Positions 1 to 8,160 of a stretch of 64,000 bases of DNA are shown in pieces; the first letter of the stretch is position 1; each line of letters opens with the position of its first letter. The notes beneath the pieces were generated by a model. The model did no database searches and had not been told where the DNA came from. It saw nothing but the letters and a program-made list of their open reading frames with translations. Made by a program: the position numbers and the translations under genes. The stretch spans positions 1 to 64,000 of the forward strand of contig CAZBNB010000006.1 of assembly GCA_964493245.1 (NCBI GenBank). The letters run 5' to 3'. The stretch is from CAZBNB01 sp964493245 (lineage in GTDB: Bacteria > Pseudomonadota > Gammaproteobacteria > Legionellales > Legionellaceae).

Positions 1-39
1 GCACTAGTTGCCTAACCCTCTACTTTTAACTTCGGTTAA

Positions 40-240
40 AAATGGGGGGATTACCCGGCAACGTCATTAAGCTTGAAAGAATTTAATAACATTATTAATA
101 AACTAACACCTGATAACGCGTCATCAACACAAACTGCCCGCGAAGTACTAAAACAATCAAGGTCTAGATTTTTTAAATCTGAAACTACGGAAACAGAAAC
201 AATGCTAAACGATATTGAGAAAATATTAAAAAAACAATAG
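40..240 (+). pseudogene. C-terminal remnant of an unrecognised protein
   Basis: An open frame of 66 codons ends in TAG at 238-240 and has no start codon before a TAA at 37-39. Its composition (SLKEFNNIINKL, then LKQSRSRFF and a lysine-rich end MLNDIEKILKKQ) looks like a real protein tail rather than random sequence. Stops in the other two frames also lie close to the left edge, so the upstream part appears degraded rather than merely cut off by the window. I do not recognise the family. It sits directly before a family D element. Confidence 0.3.
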
Positions 241-296
241 GCGATGGAGTGCAATGTTAACATTTGAGCATGCGAGTCAAAAAACGTTGCACTAAA

Positions 297-472
297 CCAG
301 AGCAAACGCACCTAATTTTTGAACACAAATCACCACTTTGGGCGCTATGTCCTATACTTTATGCGCAGGATCTATGCAATCTTAATCAAGATCGTAATCT
401 GGATTTCGCAGATAAAGCGCGGAACAGGGACAAAGTGACTTTATATCACACGATTAGATGCGTTTACTCTGG
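297..472. repeat. Family D inverted-repeat element, copy 1
   Basis: The ends are imperfect inverted repeats: CCAGAGCAAACGCACCTAAT on the left and its near complement ending in CTCTGG on the right, 18 of 20 positions matching. The flanks are CACTAAA and CACTAGA, compatible with a decayed 7-bp target duplication. The sequence after the left end, CTAATTTTTGAACACAAA, also matches copy 2 (7864-8084) read in reverse. No transposase is encoded. The element ends 30 bp before potA, so the promoter of the pot operon must lie in or before it. Confidence 0.65.
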
Positions 473-502
473 CACTAGACAAACAAACCATAACCTTAGA
501 TA

Positions 503-1621
503 ATGGGTGATTTGGCTAAAGCCACTATGCAAAACCCCCTTATTGAAATAAAACACGTATACAAAAATTATGGCAATACACCCGTATTGCGTGATATTAA
601 TATTGATATTAACTCAGGAGAGTTTTTAACCTTATTAGGCCCTTCTGGGTGCGGTAAAACAACCTTATTGCGAATGATTTCAGGCTTTGAATCCCCTACC
701 TCCGGGGAAATTTACCTGAATCAAGTGTGCGTCAATGATTTGCCACCACAACAACGTGATGTTCATACTGTCTTTCAAAGCTATGCATTATTCCCTCATT
801 TAAATGTCTTTGAAAATGTTGCGTTTGCTTTACGCTGCAATAAAGAACCAGAGGCTGAAATTAAAAAACGCGTCTTTGAAAGTTTAGAATTAGTACAGTT
901 ACAATCGTTTGCTGAGCGAACCATTCAGCAATTAAGCGGCGGCCAACAACAGCGTGTTGCTATCGCCCGGGCAATTGTCAACCGCCCCCAAGTCCTGCTT
1001 TTAGATGAGCCGCTGAGCTCTCTTGATTATATTTTGCGCCAAGCGATGCAAAGAGAACTCAAGACATTACAAAAACACTTAAATATGACTTTCATTTTTG
1101 TCACCCACGATCAAGAAGAGGCTTTGTCTATGTCTGATCGTATCGTCGTACTCAAACAAGGCCGTATCGAACAAATCGGTACACCACGTCAAATTTATGA
1201 AACACCCAAAAATCTAAATGTCGCCAACTTTATTGGTCAAGCCAATGTGTTTGATGTTTATATTCAAAACGAACAGGCTGATCATGTTGATGTAAAAATC
1301 GAAGGCGTTTTATTGCACTGCTTAAAACCAGCCCAATCAACGGTTGGTACCCATTATCATTTGGTTATTCGCCCCGAAGATTTGAATGTTTGGAAACAAA
1401 ACGAAGTGGATGACACAAGTGGTATGCTACCTGCTACCATTACTGATATCATCTACAAAGGCTCTACCGTTGATTTGAAAGTACAATTAGCCTCTGGTCA
1501 AAACATCCATGCAACCGAGTTTTTTAATGAGGACGATGATAAATTGGAGTACAGCTTACAAGAGCAAGTTTGGATAGAATGGTTCATGGGCTGGGAAGTG
1601 TTATTACCTTATGAAAATTAA
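503..1621 (+). CDS. potA: Spermidine/putrescine ABC transporter ATPase PotA
   Basis: This is the ATP-hydrolysing subunit that drives polyamine import through PotB and PotC at the inner membrane. Visible motifs are Walker A GPSGCGKTT (residues 46-54), Q-loop Q92, signature LSGGQQQR (144-151), Walker B VLLLDE (164-169) and the switch His in FVTHD. A TOBE-type ligand-sensing domain fills roughly residues 285-365. The length of 372 fits PotA. The start is uncertain: ATG at 503 gives MGDLAKAT, and an in-frame ATG at 527 (MQNPLIEI) is equally plausible because neither has a clear ribosome binding site. It overlaps potB by 11 bp and heads the potABCD operon. Confidence 0.93.
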   Translation: MGDLAKATMQNPLIEIKHVYKNYGNTPVLRDINIDINSGEFLTLLGPSGCGKTTLLRMISGFESPTSGEIYLNQVCVNDLPPQQRDVHTVFQSYALFPHLNVFENVAFALRCNKEPEAEIKKRVFESLELVQLQSFAERTIQQLSGGQQQRVAIARAIVNRPQVLLLDEPLSSLDYILRQAMQRELKTLQKHLNMTFIFVTHDQEEALSMSDRIVVLKQGRIEQIGTPRQIYETPKNLNVANFIGQANVFDVYIQNEQADHVDVKIEGVLLHCLKPAQSTVGTHYHLVIRPEDLNVWKQNEVDDTSGMLPATITDIIYKGSTVDLKVQLASGQNIHATEFFNEDDDKLEYSLQEQVWIEWFMGWEVLLPYEN

Positions 1622-2432
1622 AGCATCACCTCTTTATGTTATCTATGCCTGGTTATTCTTTTTCGCCTTGATTCCGGTCGCGTTGATTTTTATTATTAGT
1701 TTTTTAACTGACAACAGCATGACCTTGGTTGCATTGCCTTGGACGCTTAAGCATTACCATGACATTTTTACTTTATTTTTTGGTAACGTGTTTCTGCGCT
1801 CGATACTCATTGCGGTTATCACGACCGTCTTGTGTCTTTTGTTAGCCTATCCATTTAGCTATATTTTGACACAATCCAAACACCAATCTATTTTAATCGC
1901 ATTATTAGTTATCCCGCTATGGACCAGCACGTTGATACGAACTTATGCGATGATTGCTATTCTAAAACTCAACGGATTATTGAATCATTTACTTTTATAT
2001 TTACACCTCATCGATCATCCCTTATCCATGTTATATACCAATACCGCAGTGGTATTTGGCCTGGTTTATAATTTATTCCCGTTTATGGTGTTGCCTCTCT
2101 TTTCCAATATGGAGCGCTTTGATTTTACTTTGATTGAAGCTGCACGTGATTTGGGTGCGAATCGCTTTACCATCTTTTTCAAGGTTTTTTTACCGCATAC
2201 CGTGCAAGGTATTGTTGCGGGCTCACTGATGACATTTTTACCGGGGATGACACTGTTCTATATTTCAAATATTCTCGGTGGCGCCCGATCGATTTTATTA
2301 GGAAACCTCATTCAAAATCAGTTTTTGGTGACTGAAAATTGGCCGGCTGGTGCGACAACCAGTATTGTACTGACATTAACGATGTTGCTGTTATTGTTAT
2401 TTTATCGCCCTAAAAAGGAAATTTCATGTTAG
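1611..2432 (+). CDS. potB: Spermidine/putrescine ABC permease PotB
   Basis: This is one of two integral membrane subunits forming the polyamine channel. The 273-residue protein has about six hydrophobic segments, beginning with one at residues 8-30. The EAA loop that docks on the ATPase is clear: EAARDLGANRFTIFFKVFLP, starting near residue 176. It overlaps potA at its start and potC at its end (7 bp), consistent with translational coupling within potABCD. Order and length distinguish it from PotC. Confidence 0.92.
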   Translation: MKIKASPLYVIYAWLFFFALIPVALIFIISFLTDNSMTLVALPWTLKHYHDIFTLFFGNVFLRSILIAVITTVLCLLLAYPFSYILTQSKHQSILIALLVIPLWTSTLIRTYAMIAILKLNGLLNHLLLYLHLIDHPLSMLYTNTAVVFGLVYNLFPFMVLPLFSNMERFDFTLIEAARDLGANRFTIFFKVFLPHTVQGIVAGSLMTFLPGMTLFYISNILGGARSILLGNLIQNQFLVTENWPAGATTSIVLTLTMLLLLLFYRPKKEISC

Positions 2433-3235
2433 CTGCTCACACGGTCGCAAAAAAGCGCGGTATTGAGCGCACCTTAAAACAAGTTTACCTTGGGTTTATT
2501 TATTTTTTATTGTATGCACCATTGATTGTGTTGATTATTTACTCTTTTAACAATGCAACTTACTCCATGAATTGGCACGGCTTCACGTCAGCGTGGTATC
2601 AAAAACTGTCTGTTGATACTCAAATCTGGTCCGCTTTTCTCAACTCCGTGCTGCTAGGCTGCTCAGCCTCACTCATCGCAACCGTAGCAGGGCTCACTGC
2701 GTGTGTACACTTGTATTTTAATTTTGATCAGCATCACACCAGTCAAAATGAACGTTTTTTAGCGGTATTATTAATCTTGATCACTATCCCAGATTTAGTG
2801 TTGGGTGTAGCTTTATTAATTTTGTTCAGTCTTACGTTTATTCCACTCGGCTTTCCGACGCTTTTGATGGCACACATTACATTTTGTTTGCCTTATGTTA
2901 TTTTAACCATCAATAGTCGTATTTATACTCTTGATAAAAACCTTTATTTAAGTGCTTTGGATTTGGGTGCCAGCCGTGCTCGGGCTTTTTTTAAAGTATT
3001 ATTGCCTTTATTATTTCCTTCTGTATTAAGCGCTTTTTTATTAAGCTTTACGTTATCGTTTGATGATGTGGTCATCAGTTATTTTGTATCGGGGGCTGAG
3101 TTTAATATACTGCCCTTAGTCATCTATTCTTTGGTTCGCTCTGGTGTAACGCCTGAATTAAATGCGTTAGGCACATTTACATTTGGGTTATCTTTTATTT
3201 TGGTTATCATTTCATACAAACTGACAAAAAAATGA
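2426..3235 (+). CDS. potC: Spermidine/putrescine ABC permease PotC
   Basis: This is the second channel subunit of the polyamine importer, 269 residues with about six transmembrane segments. The EAA-type coupling loop reads SALDLGASRARAFFKVLLP from about residue 175; the canonical leading EAA is changed to SAL, as is common in PotC. The PotC-like ending of hydrophobic helix plus a short basic tail (SYKLTKK) is present. Its stop overlaps the potD start in an ATGA arrangement. Confidence 0.92.
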   Translation: MLAAHTVAKKRGIERTLKQVYLGFIYFLLYAPLIVLIIYSFNNATYSMNWHGFTSAWYQKLSVDTQIWSAFLNSVLLGCSASLIATVAGLTACVHLYFNFDQHHTSQNERFLAVLLILITIPDLVLGVALLILFSLTFIPLGFPTLLMAHITFCLPYVILTINSRIYTLDKNLYLSALDLGASRARAFFKVLLPLLFPSVLSAFLLSFTLSFDDVVISYFVSGAEFNILPLVIYSLVRSGVTPELNALGTFTFGLSFILVIISYKLTKK

Positions 3236-4305
3236 GAATTTTTAAATTCAAAATGGCAAGATATCAAAAAACAGCCCTCCAGCTTCTCAGTGGTATCTTT
3301 TTTTTCTGTACCAGCGTACCGCTGTTTGCAGCGGCCAAAACTTTAAATATTTACGCGTGGGGAGCAGAAATTCCGATCAGCTTAATTCAGCAATTTCAAC
3401 AGAAGACCGGGATTCATGTTAATTTTTCAACATACGATAGCAATGAAACGTTATACACTAAACTGCGTGCAAATAAAAAAACAACCTACGATATTATTTT
3501 CCCATCAGCGTACTACGTAGAGCGCCTAAGAAATCAAAATTTGTTAACCAAACTAGATTTAAACCGTATCAAAAACCTTAAAAATCTAGACCCTTTGTTT
3601 AACCAACAAGCATACGATCCGGGCAATCAATACAGTATCCCTTTAGTTTGGGGAACCACCGGTATTTTTTATAATCGCCATTGGATTAAATCACAACCAA
3701 CATCGTGGAAAGATTTGTGGCAACCGCAATGGCAAAATCAATTGTTGATGCTAGATGACATTCGTGAAGGTTTTTCAGTTGCCTTATTGAGCCTAGGTTA
3801 CAAACCAGACGATACCGACCCCAAACACATAGAAGAAGCTTATCAACAACTGTTACGCCTTGTTCCCAATGTTAAGCTATTTGGTAGCGATGCTATTCGT
3901 GCCATTATGATTGATGAAGATGTGAATATTGGCATGAGTTGGAGTGGTGATGCTTATAAAGTACAGCTTGAAAATCCGATGGTTGAATATGTTTTGCCTC
4001 AAGATGGCTTTATGATCTGGCTAGATTGTCTGGCTATTCCTAAAAAGGCACCTCACCTTGATGAGGCGTATCAATTTATTGATTATATGCTTGAAGCGGC
4101 CAATAGCGCGCAAATCACAATACAATACGGATATGCCATCACAAACCTCGCAGGTCAACAAGTATTACCACCCGCATTACGTGAAAATAAAGTTATTTTC
4201 CCATCCAAAGAGCGCTTAAAAAAAGGCTATTTTCAACGCGATGTAGGAGAAAGCACCGTGGAATTATATAATCATTATTGGCAATTATTTAAATTGGCTT
4301 TTTAA
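3232..4305 (+). CDS. potD: Periplasmic polyamine-binding protein PotD
   Basis: This is the extracytoplasmic receptor that delivers spermidine or putrescine to PotBC. An N-terminal signal peptide is visible (basic start, hydrophobic LLSGIFFFCTSVPLF, cleavage after AAA near residue 35). The mature protein begins KTLNIYAWGAEIP, typical of PotD/PotF. The binding-site stretches YDIIFPSAYYVERL, IPLVWGTTGIFYN and MSWSGDAYK are conserved family features. The start ATG overlaps the potC stop by 4 bp; a second Met at residue 8 is possible. Length 357 is normal. Which polyamine it prefers cannot be read from sequence alone. Confidence 0.92.
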   Translation: MRIFKFKMARYQKTALQLLSGIFFFCTSVPLFAAAKTLNIYAWGAEIPISLIQQFQQKTGIHVNFSTYDSNETLYTKLRANKKTTYDIIFPSAYYVERLRNQNLLTKLDLNRIKNLKNLDPLFNQQAYDPGNQYSIPLVWGTTGIFYNRHWIKSQPTSWKDLWQPQWQNQLLMLDDIREGFSVALLSLGYKPDDTDPKHIEEAYQQLLRLVPNVKLFGSDAIRAIMIDEDVNIGMSWSGDAYKVQLENPMVEYVLPQDGFMIWLDCLAIPKKAPHLDEAYQFIDYMLEAANSAQITIQYGYAITNLAGQQVLPPALRENKVIFPSKERLKKGYFQRDVGESTVELYNHYWQLFKLAF

Positions 4306-4317
4306 ATGGAGTAGGAA

Positions 4318-5091
4318 TTGACTATTTTTGTATTTGATATTGAAACGATTCCTGATATTGAAAATGGACGAAAACTATATAATTTAGAGGCCCTCTCAGA
4401 AGACGATGCGATTCAAGCCATGTTGATGTTACGTCGGATTAAAACAGGCAATGAATTTATGCCGCATCACTTGCAAAAAGTGGTGGCGATTTCAATGGTC
4501 ATGGCAAATGATAAACAACTCGCCGTATGGTCTCTGGGAGATGAGCAATCCACTGAAGCTGATTTAATCCAACGATTTTTTAAAGGGATTGAAAAACACG
4601 TCCCTACCCTTGTCAGTTGGAATGGCTCTGGTTTTGACTTACCTGTATTGCATTATCGTGCGTTATTGCATCAAATCCAAGCACCTGTGTATTGGGAAGT
4701 CGGTGAACAACAACAAGCGTTTCGCTGGAATAATTATTTAAACCGCTTTCACTATCGACACTTAGACCTCATGGACACCTTGGCGGCTTATCAAAATAAA
4801 GCCTTTGCACCGCTTGATGACATCGCAACCATGCTCGGCTTCCCTGGCAAGATGGGAATGAGTGGCGACAAAGTTTTTGATGCCTACCAAAATGGGCAAA
4901 TTAAATCGATTCGTGATTATTGTGAAACCGATGTTTTAAACACGTATTGTGTCTATTTACGTTTTGAATTAATGCGTGGCTTAATCAATGAAGTCGAATA
5001 TCAAAAACAAATAACGCGATTAAAAAGCTATCTGACTGAAGATGTTGATAAGCTTCACTTGATTCAATTTGCACAAAATATACACCCATAA
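4318..5091 (+). CDS. PolB-type 3'-5' exonuclease domain protein
   Basis: A stand-alone DEDD-superfamily nuclease related to the proofreading domain of family B DNA polymerases (PF10108 type). The ExoI motif is VFDIETIPD at the N-terminus (residues 4-12), ExoII is SWNGSGFDLPVL near residue 99, and a late YCETDVLNTY motif near residue 200 supplies the third acidic site. No polymerase domain is attached. Translation starts at TTG (4318) after GGAGTAGGA, which is an appropriate ribosome binding site. It lies 12 bp after potD and may be cotranscribed with the transporter, without an obvious functional link. The exact substrate is unknown. Confidence 0.8.
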   Translation: MTIFVFDIETIPDIENGRKLYNLEALSEDDAIQAMLMLRRIKTGNEFMPHHLQKVVAISMVMANDKQLAVWSLGDEQSTEADLIQRFFKGIEKHVPTLVSWNGSGFDLPVLHYRALLHQIQAPVYWEVGEQQQAFRWNNYLNRFHYRHLDLMDTLAAYQNKAFAPLDDIATMLGFPGKMGMSGDKVFDAYQNGQIKSIRDYCETDVLNTYCVYLRFELMRGLINEVEYQKQITRLKSYLTEDVDKLHLIQFAQNIHP

Positions 5092-5148
5092 TTGTTCAAA
5101 ATGCCGATACAAGGTTGTACTGGTATTTTGGACAATTATGGGTGTATA
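5079..5148. terminator. Long hairpin between convergent genes
   Basis: An inverted repeat with arms of about 34 bases (TATACACCCATAATTGT on the left, its complement on the right, few mismatches). The left arm contains the last codons and stop of the exonuclease gene, and the right arm abuts the stop of the leftward gene. It can act as a shared transcription end for both strands, although no long T run follows either arm. The arm length is more than a plain terminator needs. Confidence 0.55.
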
Positions 5149-6249
5149 TTAAGCAGATCCAACAATAAATCCAGCCCCATGGCGACCTATATTATTGTAA
5201 TAAATATGGTCAGATTCACCATCCACTGATAGAAAACTACTCCCTAATCTGGCACTAAAAAATGACAAGTCGAGTAAATCGCTCCTCTTAATATTTTCTC
5301 TTCGTTTTAAAGTTTCCACTCCATCTATACCCACTGTTGTTTGATAAAGATCAGTCCCCATGGTATCTAATCCAATATCATGTATATTTTCAGAAGGCAA
5401 TTTGTCTATTAATTTGGCAGATATTAATTCTTTAATATTAAGAAGATACTTGCTCTTGCCCTCTGGATTCGTAACGCGTGTGAATACACGCTCAAACTGC
5501 TCTTCTGGCATGGGAAAGTTTTTAACCACATCGTCGCCCATCTCATAAGATTTTGGACCAAGACCTGGACCAATAACTACCTTAATCTTAGTTTGATCGG
5601 CTCCTAATTTGACCATTTCGTCAACTGAGCGCTCTAAAACACTTTGCTTTATTGACGCATGAGCTCCTGCGATATAACAAGCAATTTTACTTTCATCATC
5701 AAACATCATTATGGGATGGGCATCCCCTGAAGGACCTAAAACAGCAATCTTTGCTTCTGGGATAGCTTTAAAAATCAGCGCATCTGCTCGAACAACAGAT
5801 ACATCTGATTGACTCAGAACGGTACGCATAGAATCAACCAATCCTAAACAATTCGGGTTCTCTTTATTTCCATCATTGAAAAACAGATTTGTAGCTGCAC
5901 GTTCTTGCAGTTTTGATAAATCCCTTAAATTATCACAAGTAACAATTACAGGGTCACTTTTACCCCCATTAGCATAATAACTGGTCATAAAAAATTTATG
6001 TGTCTCCTGATCACCCGCACCTAGCTCTTGAAAACACTTTTGAATGTTCGCTAAAACACGCCCCGGAGCATCAAATCCAATAGATTCAGGCTTGCATTCT
6101 GGGCTGTATATGTTAACGTTTCTTGTTTTTTTACCATCAAGGCAATACCCACCGCCATCACTCTCTCCTTCTTGATTGGTAAAAAAACCATAATCGATAT
6201 TTGTTAAAGATACGCCGTCTATAGTATATATATTTTCTTTAGGATTCAT
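5149..6249 (-). CDS. Divergent laccase-domain (YfiH/LACC1-like) protein with altered active site
   Basis: The pattern of the Cu-oxidase_4/YfiH family can be followed along the 366 residues. An N-terminal GFFTNQEGESDGGGY resembles the FTTR-GGVS start, followed by an NVNIYS stretch. Then come YIAGAHASIKQSVLE (193-207, family: AAHAGWRG), VIGPGLGPKSYEMGDDV (225-241, family: GPCIGP-YEVG) and FFSARLG...IGRHGAGF (330-361, family: FFSYRR...TGR). In known members a His, a Cys and a His form the nucleosidase/oxidase site. Here the QVHG His is not visible, the Cys of the DCLP motif is replaced in GDAHP (His178), and only the third His (H197) is kept. Activity may therefore be changed or lost. No operon partner is present. 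An effector role is possible but unproven. Confidence 0.6.
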   Translation of the reverse strand: MNPKENIYTIDGVSLTNIDYGFFTNQEGESDGGGYCLDGKKTRNVNIYSPECKPESIGFDAPGRVLANIQKCFQELGAGDQETHKFFMTSYYANGGKSDPVIVTCDNLRDLSKLQERAATNLFFNDGNKENPNCLGLVDSMRTVLSQSDVSVVRADALIFKAIPEAKIAVLGPSGDAHPIMMFDDESKIACYIAGAHASIKQSVLERSVDEMVKLGADQTKIKVVIGPGLGPKSYEMGDDVVKNFPMPEEQFERVFTRVTNPEGKSKYLLNIKELISAKLIDKLPSENIHDIGLDTMGTDLYQTTVGIDGVETLKRRENIKRSDLLDLSFFSARLGSSFLSVDGESDHIYYNNIGRHGAGFIVGSA

Positions 6250-6282
6250 GATGGGGGAAATTGATTAGTAATTTGATATTAA

Positions 6283-6288
6283 ATTATA
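6283..6288 (-). promoter_or_regulatory. Possible -10 box for the YfiH-like gene
   Basis: On the minus strand TATAAT lies 33 bp before the start codon at 6249, inside a very AT-rich stretch. A matching -35 box is weak (TTATCA-like), and no clear ribosome binding site is seen between this box and the ATG. The rest of the gap to glnA (6250-6408) holds no gene. Confidence 0.35.
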
Positions 6289-6408
6289 TCATAAGTGACG
6301 ATTGATAAGAAAAAAATTGCTGCGGCCCCTTTCTCTTAAAAAGAAACCGCTTGAAAAGAAAACGTCTATCTTAAGTTGACGACTAGATAATCAAACTTTA
6401 CTCGTTAT

Positions 6409-7818
6409 TTAACTACTGTAATAAAGCTCAAATTCAAATGGATGAACTAAATTGCGGACTTTTTCAATATCTTCCCATCGCAGCTCAATGCAGCTTTGAA
6501 TAAAGTCTTTACTGAAAACACCATCAACGGTCAAAAATGCATGATCACGCTCTAAATGCTCAATGGCATTTTCAAGTGACGTGGCGATGGTGGGAATATC
6601 CACCAACTCGTGTTTAGGTAATTCATATAAATCTTTGTCTACTGGATTGCCTGGATGAATTTTATTTCGAATACCATCTAGTCCAGCCATCATCATCGCG
6701 GCAAATGCAAGATACGGATTTGCTAATGGATCGGGAAAGCGCACTTCAATACGGCGTGCTTTTGCATTTGTGGTATAAGGGATACGAATAGCCGCAGAGC
6801 GGTTGCGCTCAGAATAGGCTAATAAAACCGGCGCTTCAAAACCCGGCACCAAGCGCTTGTAACTGTTGGTTCCAGGATTAGTAAACACATTCAGTGCGCG
6901 GGCATGCTTAATGATACCACCAATATAGTACAGCGCTGTTTCAGAAAGACCTGCATACACATCGCCTGCAAATAAATTCACCTCGTCTTTGATCAAAGAC
7001 TGATGACAATGCATACCGCTACCATTATCACCTACCAATGGCTTAGGCATAAACGTCGCTGTTTTACCGTAGTTATGCGCTACATTATGTACCACATATT
7101 TCAAAATTTGCATTTCATCGGCTTTTTTAACCAATGTATTAAAGCGCGTTGCGACTTCACATTGGTTACCGGTTGCCACTTCATGGTGATGCGCTTCAAC
7201 AACCAGGCCCATGGCTTCTAACATATTGCAAATAGCAGAACGAATATCTTGTGAAGAGTCTACTGGTGGCACGGGAAAATATCCGCCTTTAACCGGTGGG
7301 CGATGACCAATATTGCCACCATCTAATTCAACACCTGAGTTCCAATGCCCTTCTTCGGAGTTAATATGATAAAACGAGCTATTCATATGCGTTTGCCAAC
7401 GCACATCATCAAAAATAAAAAATTCTGGCTCAGGACCAAACAAAGCTTGATCTGCAATACCGGTTGATTGCAAGTATGCTTCAGCACGTTGTGCAATCGA
7501 ACGTGGATCGCGATCGTAAAGTGAATTGGTTGTCGGATCGACAACGTTGCAACGTAATACAACCGTTGGGTCTTGGTAAAATGGATCAATCATGGCTGTG
7601 CTGAGGTCTGGCAATAGCGCCAAATCTGACTTGTGAATTTTTTGCCAGCCTTTGATTGAAGAACCGTCTATCATTTTGCCATGCTGTAAAAAATCGTCAT
7701 CAATGGTCGAGGTATGTATCGTAATATGCTGCTCTTTGCCGCGCGTATCGGTAAATCTCAAGTCAACAAATCTTGCATCGTGCTCTTTAATCAACGCGAT
7801 CAACTCATTTTCGTGCAT
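6409..7818 (-). CDS. glnA: Glutamine synthetase type I
   Basis: Makes glutamine from glutamate, ammonia and ATP; forms a cytosolic dodecamer. The 469-residue protein shows the GS signature FIDGSS-type motif (MIDGSSIKGW), the ATP-binding KPLVGDNGSGMHCHQSL region, catalytic NRSAAIRIPY and C-terminal RFPDPLANPYLAF. The adenylylation tyrosine sits in KDLYELP, so control by a GlnE-type adenylyltransferase is likely. The start is placed at 7818 because GGAGA precedes that ATG; a longer frame reaching 7878 has no ribosome binding site and runs into a repeat element. No ntrBC follows. Confidence 0.96.
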   Translation of the reverse strand: MHENELIALIKEHDARFVDLRFTDTRGKEQHITIHTSTIDDDFLQHGKMIDGSSIKGWQKIHKSDLALLPDLSTAMIDPFYQDPTVVLRCNVVDPTTNSLYDRDPRSIAQRAEAYLQSTGIADQALFGPEPEFFIFDDVRWQTHMNSSFYHINSEEGHWNSGVELDGGNIGHRPPVKGGYFPVPPVDSSQDIRSAICNMLEAMGLVVEAHHHEVATGNQCEVATRFNTLVKKADEMQILKYVVHNVAHNYGKTATFMPKPLVGDNGSGMHCHQSLIKDEVNLFAGDVYAGLSETALYYIGGIIKHARALNVFTNPGTNSYKRLVPGFEAPVLLAYSERNRSAAIRIPYTTNAKARRIEVRFPDPLANPYLAFAAMMMAGLDGIRNKIHPGNPVDKDLYELPKHELVDIPTIATSLENAIEHLERDHAFLTVDGVFSKDFIQSCIELRWEDIEKVRNLVHPFEFELYYSS

Positions 7819-7863
7819 ATTTATCTCCAACAAAGTCCTCAATCTTAGTGTGCTAGTGCTAGT

Positions 7864-8084
7864 CCAGGGCAAACGCATCTAAACGCGCATTATTAAACCT
7901 AAAGTAAATAACTAATTAAATTCAAATAACTACTAATTAAACCTAAATAACTACGTTCCGCGCTTTATGCGCGGAATCCTGTTCCGATATTCAATCAAGC
8001 ATCCCATGGGTGCTGTGCATAAAGCACAGCACGTAGACAGAAAAGAGGCTTTTAGTGTTCAAAATTTAGATGCGCTTTCCCTGG
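7864..8084. repeat. Family D inverted-repeat element, copy 2
   Basis: 221 bp bounded by CCAGGGCAAACGCATCTAAA and its imperfect complement ending CCCTGG, flanked on both sides by an exact TGCTAGT (7857-7863 and 8085-8091), a 7-bp target duplication. Inside are two sub-hairpins, one around TTCCGCGC...GCGCGGAA and one around GTGCTGTGC...GCACAGCAC. No open frame of note. It fills the space between the divergent glnA and gspF genes, so their promoters must work around or from it. Confidence 0.8.
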
Positions 8085-8160
8085 TGCTAGTCTACACTAA
8101 GTGACTTATGATTCCTAATGGAATACACTGTGATTTACGATAATTTTTCATAAGTCATTC

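Noticed and set aside
264..503. 79-codon frame before potA
   Set aside because: It lies within family D copy 1, lacks a ribosome binding site, and has no protein-like pattern.
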